64,000 nt of DNA from positions 57,002,843 through 57,066,842 of the forward strand of contig NC_090282.1 of assembly GCF_037392515.1 (NCBI RefSeq), given 5' to 3'. The position numbers and the translations under genes were made by a program. Under the pieces are notes generated by a model that was not told where the DNA came from, made no database searches, and saw nothing but the letters and a program-made list of their open reading frames with translations. The stretch comes from Haliotis asinina (lineage: Eukaryota; Mollusca; Gastropoda; Lepetellida; Haliotidae). Shown here one piece after another: positions 1-15,242 of the stretch; the stretch's first letter is position 1; every line of letters begins with the position of its first letter.

Positions 1-2449
1 ACGATGGGCGACTGGAACCATACCGACAGAGGCCCATAAAGGCAAGTATATATCTATTTACATCAACTCTTTCAAACACTAAACTCTTCATTATCTTTAC
101 TCTCAGGACCCTGGACATCATCATCCTGGGGGCAGAAATGGACCGTGAAGTCCCCTAGAGGCAGTGACGACTGCCAAGAGGACACTGCATGGACGGGAGG
201 GACGATGGGCGACTGAAACCATACCGACAGAGGCCCATAAAGGCAATTCTATATCTATTTACATCAACTCTTTTAAAAACTAAACTCTTCATTATCTTTA
301 CTCTCAGGCCCCTGGACATCATCATCCTGGGGGCAGAAATGGACCGTGAAGTCCCCCAGAGGCAGTGACGACTGCCACGAAGACACTGCATGGACGGGAG
401 GGACGATGGGCGACTGACACCATACCGACAGAGGCCCATAAAAGCAAGTATATATCTATTTACATCAACTCTTTCAAACACTAAACTCTTCATTATCTTT
501 ACTCTCAGGACCCTGGACATCATCATTTTGGGGGCAGAAATGGACCGTGAAGTCCCCCAGAGGCAGTCACGACTGCCACGAAGACACTGCATGGACGGGA
601 GGGACGATGGGCGACTGACACCATACCGACAGAGGCCCATAAAAGCAAGTATATATCTATTTACATCAACTCTTTCAAACACTAAACTCTTCATTATCTT
701 TACTCTCAGGACCCTGGACATCATCATTTTGGGGGCAGAAATGGACCGTGAAGTCCCCCAGAGGCAGTCACGACTGCCACGAAGACACTGCATGGACGGG
801 AGGGACGATGGGCGACTGGAACCATACCGACAGAGGCCCATAAAGGCAAGTATATATCTGTTTGCATCAACTCTTTCAAACACTAAACTCTTCATTATCT
901 TTACTCTCAGGACCCTGGACATCATCATCCTGGGGGCAGAAATGGACCGTGAAGTCCCCCAGAGGAAGTCACGACTGCCAAGAGGACACTGCATGGACGG
1001 GAGGGACGATGGGCGATTGACACCATACCGACAGAGGCCCGTAAAGGCAATTATATACCTATTTACATCACCTCTTTCAAACACTAAACTCTTCATTATC
1101 TTTACTCTCAGCACCCTGGACATCATCATCCTGGGGGTAGAAATGGACCGTGAAGTCCCCCAGAGGCAGTGACGAGTGCCAAGAGGACACTGCATGGACG
1201 GGAGGGACGATGGGCGACTGACACCATACCGACAGAGGCCCATAAAGGCAATTCTATATCTATTTACATGAACGCTTTTAAAAACTAAACTCTTCATTAT
1301 CTTCACTCTCAGGCCCCTGGACATCATCATCCTGGGGCCAGAAATGGACCGTGAAGTCCCCCAGAGGCAGTGACGACTGCCAAGAGGACACTGCATGGAC
1401 GGGAGGGACGATGGGCGACTGACACCATACCGACAGAGGCCCATAAAAGCAAATATATATCTATTTACATCAACTCTTTCAAACACTAAACTCTTCATTA
1501 TCTTTACTCTCAGGACCCTGGACATCATCATCCTGGGGGCAGAAATGGACCGTGAAGTCCCCCACAGGCAGTGACGAGTGCCAAGAGGACACTGCATGGA
1601 CGGGAGGGACGATGGGCGACTGACACCATACCGACAGAGCCCCATAAAGGCAATTCTATATCTATTTACATCAACGCTTTTAGAAACTAAACTCTTCATT
1701 ATCTTTACTCTCAGGCCCCTGGACATCATCATCCTGGGTGCAGAAATGGACCGTGAAGTCCCCCAGAGGCAGTCACGACTGCCAAGAGGACACTGCATGG
1801 ACGGGAGGGACGATGGGCGACTGACACCATACCGACAGAGGCCCATAAAAGCAAATATATATCTATTTACATCACCTCTTTCAAACACTAAACTCTTCAT
1901 TATCTTTACTCTCAGGACCCTGGACATCATCATCCTGGGGGCAGAAATGGACCGTGAAGTCCCCCACAGGCAGTGACGAGTGCCAAGAGGACACTGCATG
2001 GACGGGAGGGACGATGGGCGACTGACACCATACCGACAGAGCCCCATAAATGCAATTCTATATCTATTTACATCAACGCTTTTAAAAACTAAACTCTTCA
2101 TTATCTTTACTCTCAGGCCCCTGGACATCATCATCCTGGGTGCAGAAATGGACCGTGAAGTCCCCCAGAGGCAGTGACGACTGCCACGAAGACACTGCAT
2201 GGACGGGAGGGACGATGGCCCACTGACACCATACCGACAGAGGCCCATAAAAGCAAGTATATATCTATTTACATCAACTCTTTCAAACACTAAACTCTTC
2301 ATTATCTTTACTCTCAGGACCCTGGACATCATCATTTTGGGGGCAGAAATGGACCGTGAAGTCCCCCAGAATAAGTGACGACTGCCAAGAGGACACTGCA
2401 TGGACGGGAGGGACGATGGGCGACTGACACCATACCGACAGAGGCCCAT

Positions 2450-5400
2450 AAAGGCAAGTATTTATCTATTTACATCAACTCTTTCAAACACTAAACTCTT
2501 CATTATCTTTACTCTCAGGACCCTGGACATCATCATTTTGGGGGCAGAAATGGACCGTGAAGTCCCCCAGAGGCAGTCACGACTGCCACGAAGACACTGC
2601 ATGGACGGGAGGGACGATGGGCGACTGGAACCATACCGACAGAGGCCCATAAAGGCAAGTATATATCTGTTTGCATCAACTCTTTCAAACACTAAACTCT
2701 TCATTATCTTTACTCTCAGGACCCTGGACATCATCATCCTGGGGGCAGAAATGGACCGTGAAGTTCCCCAGAGGAAGTGACGACTGCCAAGAGGACACTG
2801 CATGGACGGTAGGGACGATGGGCGACTGACACCATACCGACAGAGGCCCATAAAGGCAATTATATACCTATTTACATCAACTCTTTCAAACACTAAACTC
2901 TTCATTATCTTTACTCTCAGCACCCTGGACATCATCATCCTGGGGGTAGAAATGGACCGTGAAGTCCCCCAGAGGCAGTGACGAGTGCCAAGAGGACACT
3001 GCATGGACGGCAGGGACGATGGGCGACTGACACCATACCGACAGAGGCCCATAAAGGCAATTCTATATCTATTTACATGAACGCTTTTTAAAACTAAACT
3101 CTTCATTATCTTTACTCTCAGGCCCCTGGACATCATCATCCTGGGGGCAGAAATGGACCGTGAAGTCCCCCAGAGGCAGTGACGACTGCCAAGAGGACAC
3201 TGCATGGACGGGAGGGACGATGGGCGACTGACACCATACCGACAGAGGCCCATAAAAGCAAATATATATCTATTTACATCAACTCTTTCAAACACTAAAC
3301 TCTTCATTATCTTTACTCTCAGGACCCTGGACATCATCATTTTGGGGGCAGAAATGGACCGTGAAGTCCCCCAGAGGCAGTCACGACTGCCACGAAGACA
3401 CTGCATGGACGGGAGGGACGATGGGCGACTGGAACCATACCGACAGCGGCCCATAAAGGCAAGTATATATCTGTTTGCATCAACTCTTTCAAACACTAAA
3501 CTCTTCATTATCTTTACTCTCAGGACCCTGGACATCATCATCCTGGGGGCAGAAATGGACCGTGAAGTCCCCCAGAGGAAGTGACGACTGCCAAGAGGAC
3601 ACTGCATGGACGGGAGGGACGATGGGCGATTGACACCATACCGACAGAGGCCCGTAAAGGCAATTATATACCTATTTACATCACCTCTTTCAAACACTAA
3701 ACTCTTCATTATCTTTACTCTCAGCACCCTGGACATCATCATCCTGGGGGTAGAAATGGACCGTGAAGTCCCCCAGAGGCAGTGACGAGTGCCAAGAGGA
3801 CACTGCATGGACGGCAGGGACGATGGGCGACTGACACCATACCGACAGAGGCCCATAAAGGCAATTCTATATCTATTTACATGAACGCTTTTAAAAACTA
3901 AACTCTTCATTATCTTCACTCTCAGGCCCCTGGACATCATCATCCTGGGGCCAGAAATGGACCGTGAAGTCCCCCAGAGGCAGTGACGACTGCCAAGAGG
4001 ACACTGCATGGACGGGAGGGACGATGGGCGACTGACACCATACCGACAGAGGCCCATAAAAGCAAATATATATCTATTTACATCAACTCTTTCAAACACT
4101 AAACTCTTCATTATCTTTACTCTCAGGACCCTGGACATCATCATCCTGGGGGCAGAAATGGACCGTGAAGTCCCCCACAGGCAGTGACGAGTGCCAAGAG
4201 GACACTGCATGGACGGGAGGGACGATGGGCGACTGACACCATACCGACAGAGCCCCATAAAGGCAATTCTATATCTATTTACATCAACGCTTTTAGAAAC
4301 TAAACTCTTCATTATCTTTACTCTCAGGCCCCTGGACATCATCATCCTGGGGGCAGAAATGGACCGTGAAGTCCCCCAGAGGCAGTCACGACTGCCAAGA
4401 GGACACTGCATGGACGGGAGGGACGATGGGCGACTGACACCATACCGACAGAGGCCCATAAAAGCAAATATATATCTATTTACATCACCTCTTTCAAACA
4501 CTAAACTCTTCATTATCTTTACTCTCAGGACCCTGGACATCATCATCCTGGGGGCAGAAATGGACCGTGAAGTCCCCCACAGGCAGTGACGAGTGCCAAG
4601 AGGACACTGCATGGACGGGAGGGACGATGGGCGACTGACACCATACCGACAGAGCCCCATAAATGCAATTCTATATCTATTTACATCAACGCTTTTAAAA
4701 ACTAAACTCTTCATTATCTTTACTCTCAGGCCCCTGGACATCATCATCATGGGGGCAGAAATGGACCGTGAAGTCCCCTAGAGGCAGTGACGACTGCCAA
4801 GAGGACACTGCATGGACGGGAGGGACGATGGGCGACTGAAACCATACCGACAGAGGCCCATAAAGGCAATTCTATATCTATTTACATCAACCCTTTTAAA
4901 AACTAAACTCTTCATTATCTTTACTCTCAGGCCCCTGGACATCATCATCCTGGGTGCAGAAATGGACCGTGAAGTCCCCCAGAGGCAGTGACGACTGCCA
5001 CGAAGACACTGCATGGACGGGAGGGACGATGGCCCACTGACACCATACCGACAGAGGCCCATAAAAGCAAGTATATATCTATTTACATCAACTCTTTCAA
5101 ACACTAAACTCTTCATTATCTTTACTCTCAGGACCCTGGACATCATCATTTTGGGGGCAGAAATGGACCGTGAAGTCCCCCAGAGGAAGTGACGACTGCC
5201 AAGAGGACACTGCATGGACGGGAGGGACGATGGGCGACTGACACCATACCGACAGAGGCCCATAAAGGCAAGTATTTATCTATTTACATCAACTCTTTCA
5301 AACACTAAACTCTTCATTATCTTTACTCTCAGGACCCTGGACATCATCATTTTGGGGGCAGAAATGGACCGTGAAGTCCCCCAGAGGCAGTCACGACTGC

Positions 5401-8077
5401 CACGAAGACACTGCATGGACGGGAGGGACGATGGGCGACTGGAACCATACCGACAGAGGCCCATAAAGGCAAGTATATATCTGTTTGCATCAACTCTTTC
5501 AAACACTAAACTCTTCATTATCTTTACTCTCAGGACCCTGGACATCATCATCCTGGGGGCAGAAATGGACCGTGAAGTTCCCCAGAGGAAGTGACGACTG
5601 CCAAGAGGACACTGCATGGACGGTAGGGACGATGGGCGACTGACACCATACCGACAGAGGCCCATAAAGGCAATTATATACCTATTTACATCAACTCTTT
5701 CAAACACTAAACTCTTCATTATCTTTACTCTCAGCACCCTGGACATCATCATCCTGGGGGTAGAAATGGACCGTGAAGTCCCCCAGAGGCAGTGACGAGT
5801 GCCAAGAGGACACTGCATGGACGGCAGGGACGATGGGCGACTGACACCATACCGACAGAGGCCCATAAAGGCAATTCTATATCTATTTACATGAACGCTT
5901 TTTAAAACTAAACTCTTCATTATCTTTACTCTCAGGCCCCTGGACATCATCATCCTGGGGGCAGAAATGGACCGTGAAGTCCCCCAGAGGCAGTGACGAC
6001 TGCCAAGAGGACACTGCATGGACGGGAGGGACGATGGGCGACTGACACCATACCGACAGAGGCCCATAAAAGCAAATATATATCTATTTACATCAACTCT
6101 TTCAAACACTAAACTCTTCATTATCTTTACTCTCAGGACCCTGGACATCATCATTTTGGGGGCAGAAATGGACCGTGAAGTCCCCCAGAGGCAGTCACGA
6201 CTGCCACGAAGACACTGCATGGACGGGAGGGACGATGGGCGACTGGAACCATACCGACAGAGGCCCATAAAGGCAAGTATATATCTGTTTGCATCAACTC
6301 TTTCAAACACTAAACTCTTCATTATCTTTACTCTCAGGACCCTGGACATCATCATCCTGGGGGCAGAAATGGACCGTGAAGTCCCCCAGAGGAAGTGACG
6401 ACTGCCAAGAGGACACTGCATGGACGGGAGGGACGATGGGCGATTGACACCATACCGACAGAGGCCCGTAAAGGCAATTATATACCTATTTACATCACCT
6501 CTTTCAAACACTAAACTCTTCATTATCTTTACTCTCAGCACCCTGGACATCATCATCCTGGGGGTAGAAATGGACCGTGAAGTCCCCCAGAGGCAGTGAC
6601 GAGTGCCAAGAGGACACTGCATGGACGGCAGGGACGATGGGCGACTGACACCATACCGACAGAGGCCCATAAAGGCAATTCTATATCTATTTACATGAAC
6701 GCTTTTAAAAACTAAACTCTTCATTATCTTCACTCTCAGGCCCCTGGACATCATCATCCTGGGGCCAGAAATGGACCGTGAAGTCCCCCAGAGGCAGTGA
6801 CGACTGCCAAGAGGACACTGCATGGACGGGAGGGACGATGGGCGACTGACACCATACCGACAGAGGCCCATAAAAGCAAATATATATCTATTTACATCAA
6901 CTCTTTCAAACACTAAACTCTTCATTATCTTTACTCTCAGGACCCTGGACATCATCATCCTGGGGGCAGAAATGGACCGTGAAGTCCCCCACAGGCAGTG
7001 ACGAGTGCCAAGAGGACACTGCATGGACGGGAGGGACGATGGGCGACTGACACCATACCGACAGAGCCCCATAAAGGCAATTCTATATCTATTTACATCA
7101 ACGCTTTTAGAAACTAAACTCTTCATTATCTTTACTCTCAGGCCCCTGGACATCATCATCCTGGGGGCAGAAATGGACCGTGAAGTCCCCCAGAGGCAGT
7201 CACGACTGCCAAGAGGACACTGCATGGACGGGAGGGACGATGGGCGACTGACACCATACCGACAGAGGCCCATAAAAGCAAATATATATCTATTTACATC
7301 ACCTCTTTCAAACACTAAACTCTTCATTATCTTTACTCTCAGGACCCTGGACATCATCATCCTGGGGGCAGAAATGGACCGTGAAGTCCCCCACAGGCAG
7401 TGACGAGTGCCAAGAGGACACTGCATGGACGGGAGGGACGATGGGCGACTGACACCATACCGACAGAGCCCCATAAATGCAATTCTATATCTATTTACAT
7501 CAACGCTTTTAAAAACTAAACTCTTCATTATCTTTACTCTCAGGCCCCTGGACATCATCATCATGGGGGCAGAAATGGACCGTGAAGTCCCCTAGAGGCA
7601 GTGACGACTGCCAAGAGGACACTGCATGGACGGGAGGGACGATGGGCGACTGAAACCATACCGACAGAGGCCCATAAAGGCAATTCTATATCTATTTACA
7701 TCAACCCTTTTAAAAACTAAACTCTTCATTATCTTTACTCTCAGGCCCCTGGACATCATCATCCTGGGTGCAGAAATGGACCGTGAAGTCCCCCAGAGGC
7801 AGTGACGACTGCCACGAAGACACTGCATGGACGGGAGGGACGATGGCCCACTGACACCATACCGACAGAGGCCCATAAAAGCAAGTATATATCTATTTAC
7901 ATCAACTCTTTCAAACACTAAACTCTTCATTATCTTTACTCTCAGGACCCTGGACATCATCATTTTGGGGGCAGAAATGGACCGTGAAGTCCCCCAGAGG
8001 AAGTGACGACTGCCAAGAGGACACTGCATGGACGGGAGGGACGATGGGCGACTGACACCATACCGACAGAGGCCCAT
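2450..8077. repeat. Two near-identical 14-unit higher-order repeats (2,814 bp each)
   Basis: Within the satellite, 2,450-5,263 and 5,264-8,077 are successive copies of a 14-unit block. Diagnostic variants recur exactly 2,814 bp apart: the 'gtatttatc' variant near 2,459, 5,273 and 8,087, and the 'atggcccactgac' variant near 2,215, 5,029 and 7,843. Over the long minus-strand frames the two copies differ at one visible residue in 762 (near 3,448, 'cgacagcggccc' against 'cgacagaggccc'). A third copy begins at 8,078 and then departs from the pattern. Such near-identity means recent block duplication or gene-conversion-like homogenisation. Confidence 0.9.
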
Positions 8078-11000
8078 AAAGGCAAGTATTTATCTATTTA
8101 CATCAACTCTTTCAAACACTAAACTCTTCATTATCTTTACTCTCAGGACCCTGGACATCATCATTTTGGGGGCAGAAATGGACCGTGAAGTCCCCCAGAG
8201 GCAGTCACGACTGCCACGAAGACACTGCATGGACGGGAGGGACGATGGGCGACTGGAACCATACCGACAGAGGCCCATAAAGGCAAGTATATATCTGTTT
8301 GCATCAACTCTTCCAAACACTAAACTCTTCATTATCTTTACTCTCAGGACCCTGGACATCATCATCCTGGGGGCAGAAATGGACCGTGAAGTTCCCCAGA
8401 GGAAGTGACGACTGCCAAGAGGACACTGCATGGACGGTAGGGACGATGGGCGACTGACACCATACCGACAGAGGCCCATAAAGGCAATTATATACCTATT
8501 TACATCACCTCTTTCAAACACTAAACTCTTCATTATCTTTACTCTCAGCACCCTGGACATCATCATCCTGGGGGTAGAAATGGACCGTGAAGTCCCCCAG
8601 AGGCAGTGACGAGTGCCAAGAGGACACTGCATGGACGGCAGGGACGATGGGCGACTGACACCATACCGACAGAGGCCCATAAAGGCAATTCTATATCTAT
8701 TTACATGAACGCTTTTTAAAACTAAACTCTTCATTATCTTTACTCTCAGGCCCCTGGACATCATCATCCTGGGGGCAGAAATGGACCGTGAAGTCCCCCA
8801 GAGGCAGTGACGACTGCCAAGAGGACACTGCATGGACGGGAGGGACGATGGGCGACTGACACCATACCGACAGAGGCCCATAAAAGCAAATATATATCTA
8901 TTTACATCAACTCTTTCAAACACTAAACTCTTCATTATCTTTACTCTCAGGACCCTGGACATCATCATCCTGGGGGCAGAAATGGACCGTGAAGTCCCCC
9001 ACAGGCAGTGACGAGTGCCAAGAGGACACTGCATGGACGGGAGGGACGATGGGCGACTGACACCATACCGACAGAGCCCCATAAAGGCAATTCTATATCT
9101 ATTTACATCAACGCTTTTAAAAACTAAACTCTTCATTATCTTTACTCTCAGGCCCCTGGACATCATCATCCTGGGGGCAGAAATGGACCGTGAAGTCCCC
9201 CAGAGGCAGTGACGACTGCCAAGAGGACACTGCATGGACGGGAGGGACGATGGGCGACTGGAACCATACCGACAGAGGCCCATAAAGGCAAGTATACATC
9301 TATTTACATCAACTCTTTTAAAAACTAAACTCTTCATTATCTTTACTCTCAGGACCCTGGACATCATCATATTGGGGGCAGAAATGGACCGTGAAGTCCC
9401 CCAGAGGCAGTGACGACTGCCACGAAGACACTGCATGGACGGGAGGGACGATGGGCGACTGACACCATACCGACAGAGGCCCATAAAGGCAAGCATATAT
9501 CTATTTACATCAACTCTTTCAAACACTAAACTCTTCATTATCTTTACTCTCAGGACCCTGGACATCATCATCCTGGGGGCAGAAATGGACCGAGAAGTCC
9601 CCCAGAGGAAGTGACGACTGCCAAGAGGACACTGCATGGACGGCAGGGACGATGGGCGACTGACACCATACCGACAGAGGCCCATAAAGGCAATTCTATA
9701 TCTATTTACATGAACGCTTTTTAAAACTAAACTCTTCATTATCTTTACTCTCAGGACCCTGGACATCATCATCCTGGGGGCAGAAATGGACCGTGAAGTC
9801 CCCCAGAGGCAGTGACGACTGCCAAGAGGACACTGCATGGACGGGAGGGACGATGGGCGACTGACACCATACCGACAGAGGCCCATAAAAGCAAATATAT
9901 ATCTATTTACATCAACTCTTTCAAACACTAAACTCTTCATTATCTTTACTCTCAGGACCCTGGACATCATCATCCTGGGGGCAGAAATGGACCGTGAAGT
10001 CCCCCACAGGCAGTGACGAGTGCCAAGAGGACACTGCATGGACGGGAGGGACGATGGGCGACTGACACCATACCGACAGAGCCCCATAAAGGCAATTCTA
10101 TATCTATTTACATCAACGCTTTTAAAAACTAAACTCTTCCTTATCTTTACTCTCAGGCCCCTGGATATCATCATCCTGGGGGCAGAAATGGACCGTGAAG
10201 TCCCCCAGAGGCAGTGACGACTGCCAAGAGGACACTGCATGGACGGGAGGGACGATGGGCGACTGGAACCATACCGACAGAGGCCCATAAAGGCAAGTAT
10301 ACATCTATTTACATCAACTCTTTTAAAAACTAAACTCTTCATTATCTTTACTCTCAGGACCCTGGACATCATCATATTGGGGGCAGAAATGGACCGTGAA
10401 GTCCCCCAGAGGCAGTGACGACTGCCACGAAGACACTGCATGGACGGGAGGGACGATGGGCGACTGACACCATACCGACAGAGGCCCATAAAGGCAAGCA
10501 TATATCTATTTACATCAACTCTTTCAAACACTAAACTCTTCACTATCTTTACTCTCAGGACCCTGGACATCATCATCCTGGGGGCAGAAATGGACCGAGA
10601 AGTCCCCCAGAGGAAGTGACGACTGCCAAGAGGACACTGCATGGACGGAAGGGACGATGGGCGGCTCACACCATACCGACAGAGGCCCATAAAGGGAAGT
10701 ACTTGTCTATTTACATCAACTCTTTCAAACACTAAACTCTTCATTATCTTTACTCTCAGGACCCTGGACATCATCATCCTGGGGGCAGAAATGGACCGTG
10801 AAGTCCCCCAGAGGAAGTGACGACTGCCAAGAGGACACTGCATGGACGGGAGGGACGATGGGCGATTGACACCATACCGACAGAGGCCCGTAAAGGCAAT
10901 TATATACCTATTTACATCACCTCTTTCAAACACTAAACTCTTCATTATCTTTACTCTCAGCACCCTGGACATCATCATCCTGGGGGTAGAAATGGACCGT

Positions 11001-11785
11001 GAAGTCCCCCAGAGGCAGTGACGAGTGCCAAGAGGACACTGCATGGACGGCAGGGACGATGGGCGACTGACACCATACCGACAGAGGCCCATAAAGGCAA
11101 TTCTATATCTATTTACATGAACGCTTTTAAAAACTAAACTCTTCATTATCTTCACTCTCAGGCCCCTGGACATCATCATCCTGGGGGCAGAAATGGACCG
11201 TGAAGTCCCCCAGAGGCAGTGACGACTGCCAAGAGGACACTGCATGGACGGGAGGGACGATGGGCGACTGACACCATACCGACAGAGGCCCATAAAAGCA
11301 AATATATATCTATTTACATCAACTCTTTCAAACACTAAACTCTTCATTATCTTTACTCTCAGGACCCTGGACATCATCATCCTGGGGGCAGAAATGGACC
11401 GTGAAGTCCCCCACAGGCAGTGACGAGTGCCAAGAGGACACTGCATGGACGGGAGGGACGATGGGCGACTGACACCATACCGACAGAGCCCCATAAAGGC
11501 AATTCTATATCTATTTACATCAACGCTTTTAAAAACTAAACTCTTCATTATCTTTACTCTCAGGCCCCTGGACATCATCATCCTGGGGGCAGAAATGGAC
11601 CGTGAAGTCCCCCAGAGGCAGTGACGACTGCCAAGAGGACACTGCATGGACGGGAGGGACGATGGGCGACTGACACCATACCGACAGAGCCCCATAAAGG
11701 CAATTCTATATCTATTTACATCAACGCTTTTAAAAACTAAACTCTTCATTATCTTTACTCTCAGGCCCCTGGACATCATCATCAT

Positions 11786-14700
11786 GGGGGCAGAAATGGA
11801 CCGTGAAGTCCCCTAGAGGCAGTGACGACTGCTAAGAGGACACTGCATGGACGGGAGGGACGATGGGCGACTGAAACCATACCGACAGAGGCCCATAAAG
11901 GCAATTCTATATCTATTTACATCAACTCTTTTAAAAACTAAACTCTTCATTATCTTTACTCTCAGGCCCCTGGACATCATCATCCTGGGTGCAGAAATGG
12001 ACCGTGAAGTCCCCCAGAGGCAGTGACGACTGCCACGAAGACACTGCATGGACGGGAGGGACGATGGGCCACTGACACCATACCGACAGAGGCCCATAAA
12101 AGCAAGTATATATCTATTTACATCAACTCTTTCAAACACTAAACTCTTCATTATCTTTACTCTCAGGACCCTGGACATCATCATTTTGGGGGCAGAAATG
12201 GACCGTGAAGTCCCCCAGAGGAAGTGCCGACTGCCAAGAGGACACTGCATGGACGGGAGGGACGATGGGCGACTGACACCATACCGACAGAGGCCCATAA
12301 AGGCAAGTATTTATCTATTTACATCAACTCTTTCAAACACTAAACTCTTCATTATCTTTACTCTCAGGACCCTGGACATCATCATTTTGGGGGCAGAAAT
12401 GGACCGTGAAGTCCCCCAGAGGCAGTCACGACTGCCACGAAGACACTGCATGGACGGGAGGGACGATGGGCGACTGGAACCATACCGACAGAGGCCCATA
12501 AAGGCAAGTATATATCTGTTTGCATCAACTCTTTCAAACACTAAACTCTTCATTATCTTTACTCTCAGGACCCTGGACATCATCATCCTGGGGGCAGAAA
12601 TGGACCGTGAAGTTCCCCAGAGGCAGTGACGAGTGCCAAGAGGACACTGCATGGACGGCAGGGACGATGGGCGACTGACACCATACCGACAGAGGCCCAT
12701 AAAGGCAATTCTATATCTATTTACATGAACGCTTTTTAAAACTAAACTCTTCATTATCTTTACTCTCAGGCCCCTGGACATCATCATCCTGGGGGCAGAA
12801 ATGGACCGTGAAGTCCCGCAGAGGCAGTGACGACTGCCAAGAGGACACTGCATGGACGGGAGGGACGATGGGCGACTGACACCATACCGACAGAGGCCCA
12901 TAAAAGCAAATATATATCTATTTACATCAACTCTTTCAAACACTAAACTCTTCATTATCTTTACTCTCAGGACCCTGGACATCATCATCCTGGGGGCAGA
13001 AATGGACCGTGAAGTCCCCCACAGGCAGTGACGAGTGCCAAGAGGACACTGCATGGACGGGAGGGACGATGGGCGACTGACACCATACCGACAGAGCCCC
13101 ATAAAGGCAATTCTATATCTATTTACATCAACGCTTTTAAAAACTAAACTCTTCATTATCTTTACTCTCAGGCCCCTGGATATCATCATCCTGGGGGCAG
13201 AAATGGACCGTGAAGTCCCCCAGAGGCAGTGACGACTGCCAAGAGGACACTGCATGGACGGGAGGGACGATGGGCGACTGGAACCATACCGACAGAGGCC
13301 CATAAAGGCAAGTATACATCTATTTACATCAACTCTTTTAAAAACTAAACTCTTCATTATCTTTACTCTCAGGACCCTGGACATCATCATATTGGGGGCA
13401 GAAATGGACCGTGAAGTCCCCCAGAGGCAGTGACGACTGCCACGAAGACACTGCATGGACGGGAGGGACGATGGGCGACTGACACCATACCGACAGAGGC
13501 CCATAAAGGCAAGCATATATCTATTTACATCAACTCTTTCAAACACTAAACTCTTCATTATCTTTACTCTCAGGACCCTGGACATCATCATCCTGGGGGC
13601 AGAAATGGACCGAGAAGTCCCCCAGAGGAAGTGACGACTGCCAAGAGGACACTGCATGGACGGAAGGGACGATGGGCGGCTCACACCATACCGACAGAGG
13701 CCCATAAAGGGAAGTACTTGTCTATTTACATCAACTCTTTCAAACACTAAACTCTTCATTATCTTTACTCTCATGACCCTGGACATCATCATATCGGGGG
13801 CAGAAATGGACCGTGAAGTCCCCCAGAGGCAGTGACGACTGCCAAGAGGACACTGCATGGACGGGAGGGACGATGGGCGACTGACACCATACCGACAGAG
13901 GCCGAAAAAGGCAAGTATATATCTATTTACATCAACTCTTTCAAACAGTAAACTCTTCATTATCTTTACTCTCAGGACCCTGGACATCATCATCCTGGGG
14001 GCAGAAATGGACCGTGAAGTCCCCCACAGGCAGTGACGAGTGCCAAGAGGACACTGCATGGACGGGAGGGACGATGGCCGACTGACACCATACCGACAGA
14101 GCCCCATAAAGGCAATTCTATATCTATTTACATCAACGCTTTTAAAAACTAAACTCTTCATTATCTTTACTCTCAGGCCCCTGGACATCATCATCCTGGG
14201 GGCAGAAATGGACCGTGAAGTCCCCCAGAGGCAGTGACGACTGCCAAGAGGACACTGCATGGACGGGAGGGACGATGGGCGACTGACACCATACCGACAG
14301 AGCCCCATAAAGGCAATTCTATATCTATTTACATCAACGCTTTTAAAAACTAAACTCTTCATTATCTTTACTCTCAGGCCCCTGGACATCATCATCATGG
14401 GGGCAGAAATGGACCGTGAAGTCCCCTAGAGGCAGTGACGACTGCTAAGAGGACACTGCATGGACGGGAGGGACGATGGGCGACTGAAACCATACCGACA
14501 GAGGCCCATAAAGGCAATTCTATATCTATTTACATCAACTCTTTTAAAAACTAAACTCTTCATTATCTTTACTCTCAGGCCCCTGGACATCATCATCCTG
14601 GGTGCAGAAATGGACCGTGAAGTCCCCCAGAGGCAGTGACGACTGCCACGAAGACACTGCATGGACGGGAGGGACGATGGGCCACTGACACCATACCGAC

Positions 14701-15242
14701 AGAGGCCCATAAAAGCAAGTATATATCTATTTACATCAACTCTTTCAAACACTAAACTCTTCATTATCTTTACTCTCAGGACCCTGGACATCATCATTTT
14801 GGGGGCAGAAATGGACCGTGAAGTCCCCCAGAGGAAGTGCCGACTGCCAAGAGGACACTGCATGGACGGGAGGGACGATGGGCGACTGACACCATACCGA
14901 CAGAGGCCCATAAAGGCAAGTATTTATCTATTTACATCAACTCTTTCAAACACTAAACTCTTCATTATCTTTACTCTCAGGACCCTGGACATCATCATTT
15001 TGGGGGCAGAAATGGACCGTGAAGTCCCCCAGAGGCAGTCACGACTGCCACGAAGACACTGCATGGACGGGAGGGACGATGGGCGACTGGAACCATACCG
15101 ACAGAGGCCCATAAAGGCAAGTATATATCTGTTTGCATCAACTCTTTCAAACACTAAACTCTTCATTATCTTTACTCTCAGGACCCTGGACATCATCATC
15201 CTGGGGGCAGAAATGGACCGTGAAGTTCCCCAGAGGCAGTGA
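11786..15242. repeat. 13-unit higher-order repeat (2,613 bp), one full copy and the start of the next
   Basis: Variants at 11,813-12,629 recur at 14,426-15,242, an offset of 2,613 = 13 x 201. Translations across these stretches are identical (161 and 193 residues in the two frames), including rare markers such as the 'aagtgccgactgcc' variant at about 12,222 and 14,835. The block is a shuffled relative of the 14-unit block to the left, so the array has grown by blocks of different length. A 5-unit (1,005-bp) periodicity is also visible inside it, for example 9,015 to 10,020 and 13,035 to 14,040. Confidence 0.85.

Noticed and set aside
390-2780. Plus-strand frames of 62-260 codons in the satellite (MDGRDDGRLTPYRQRP-type)
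   Set aside because: Same artefact on the other strand; they start and stop wherever unit variants create or remove TGA.
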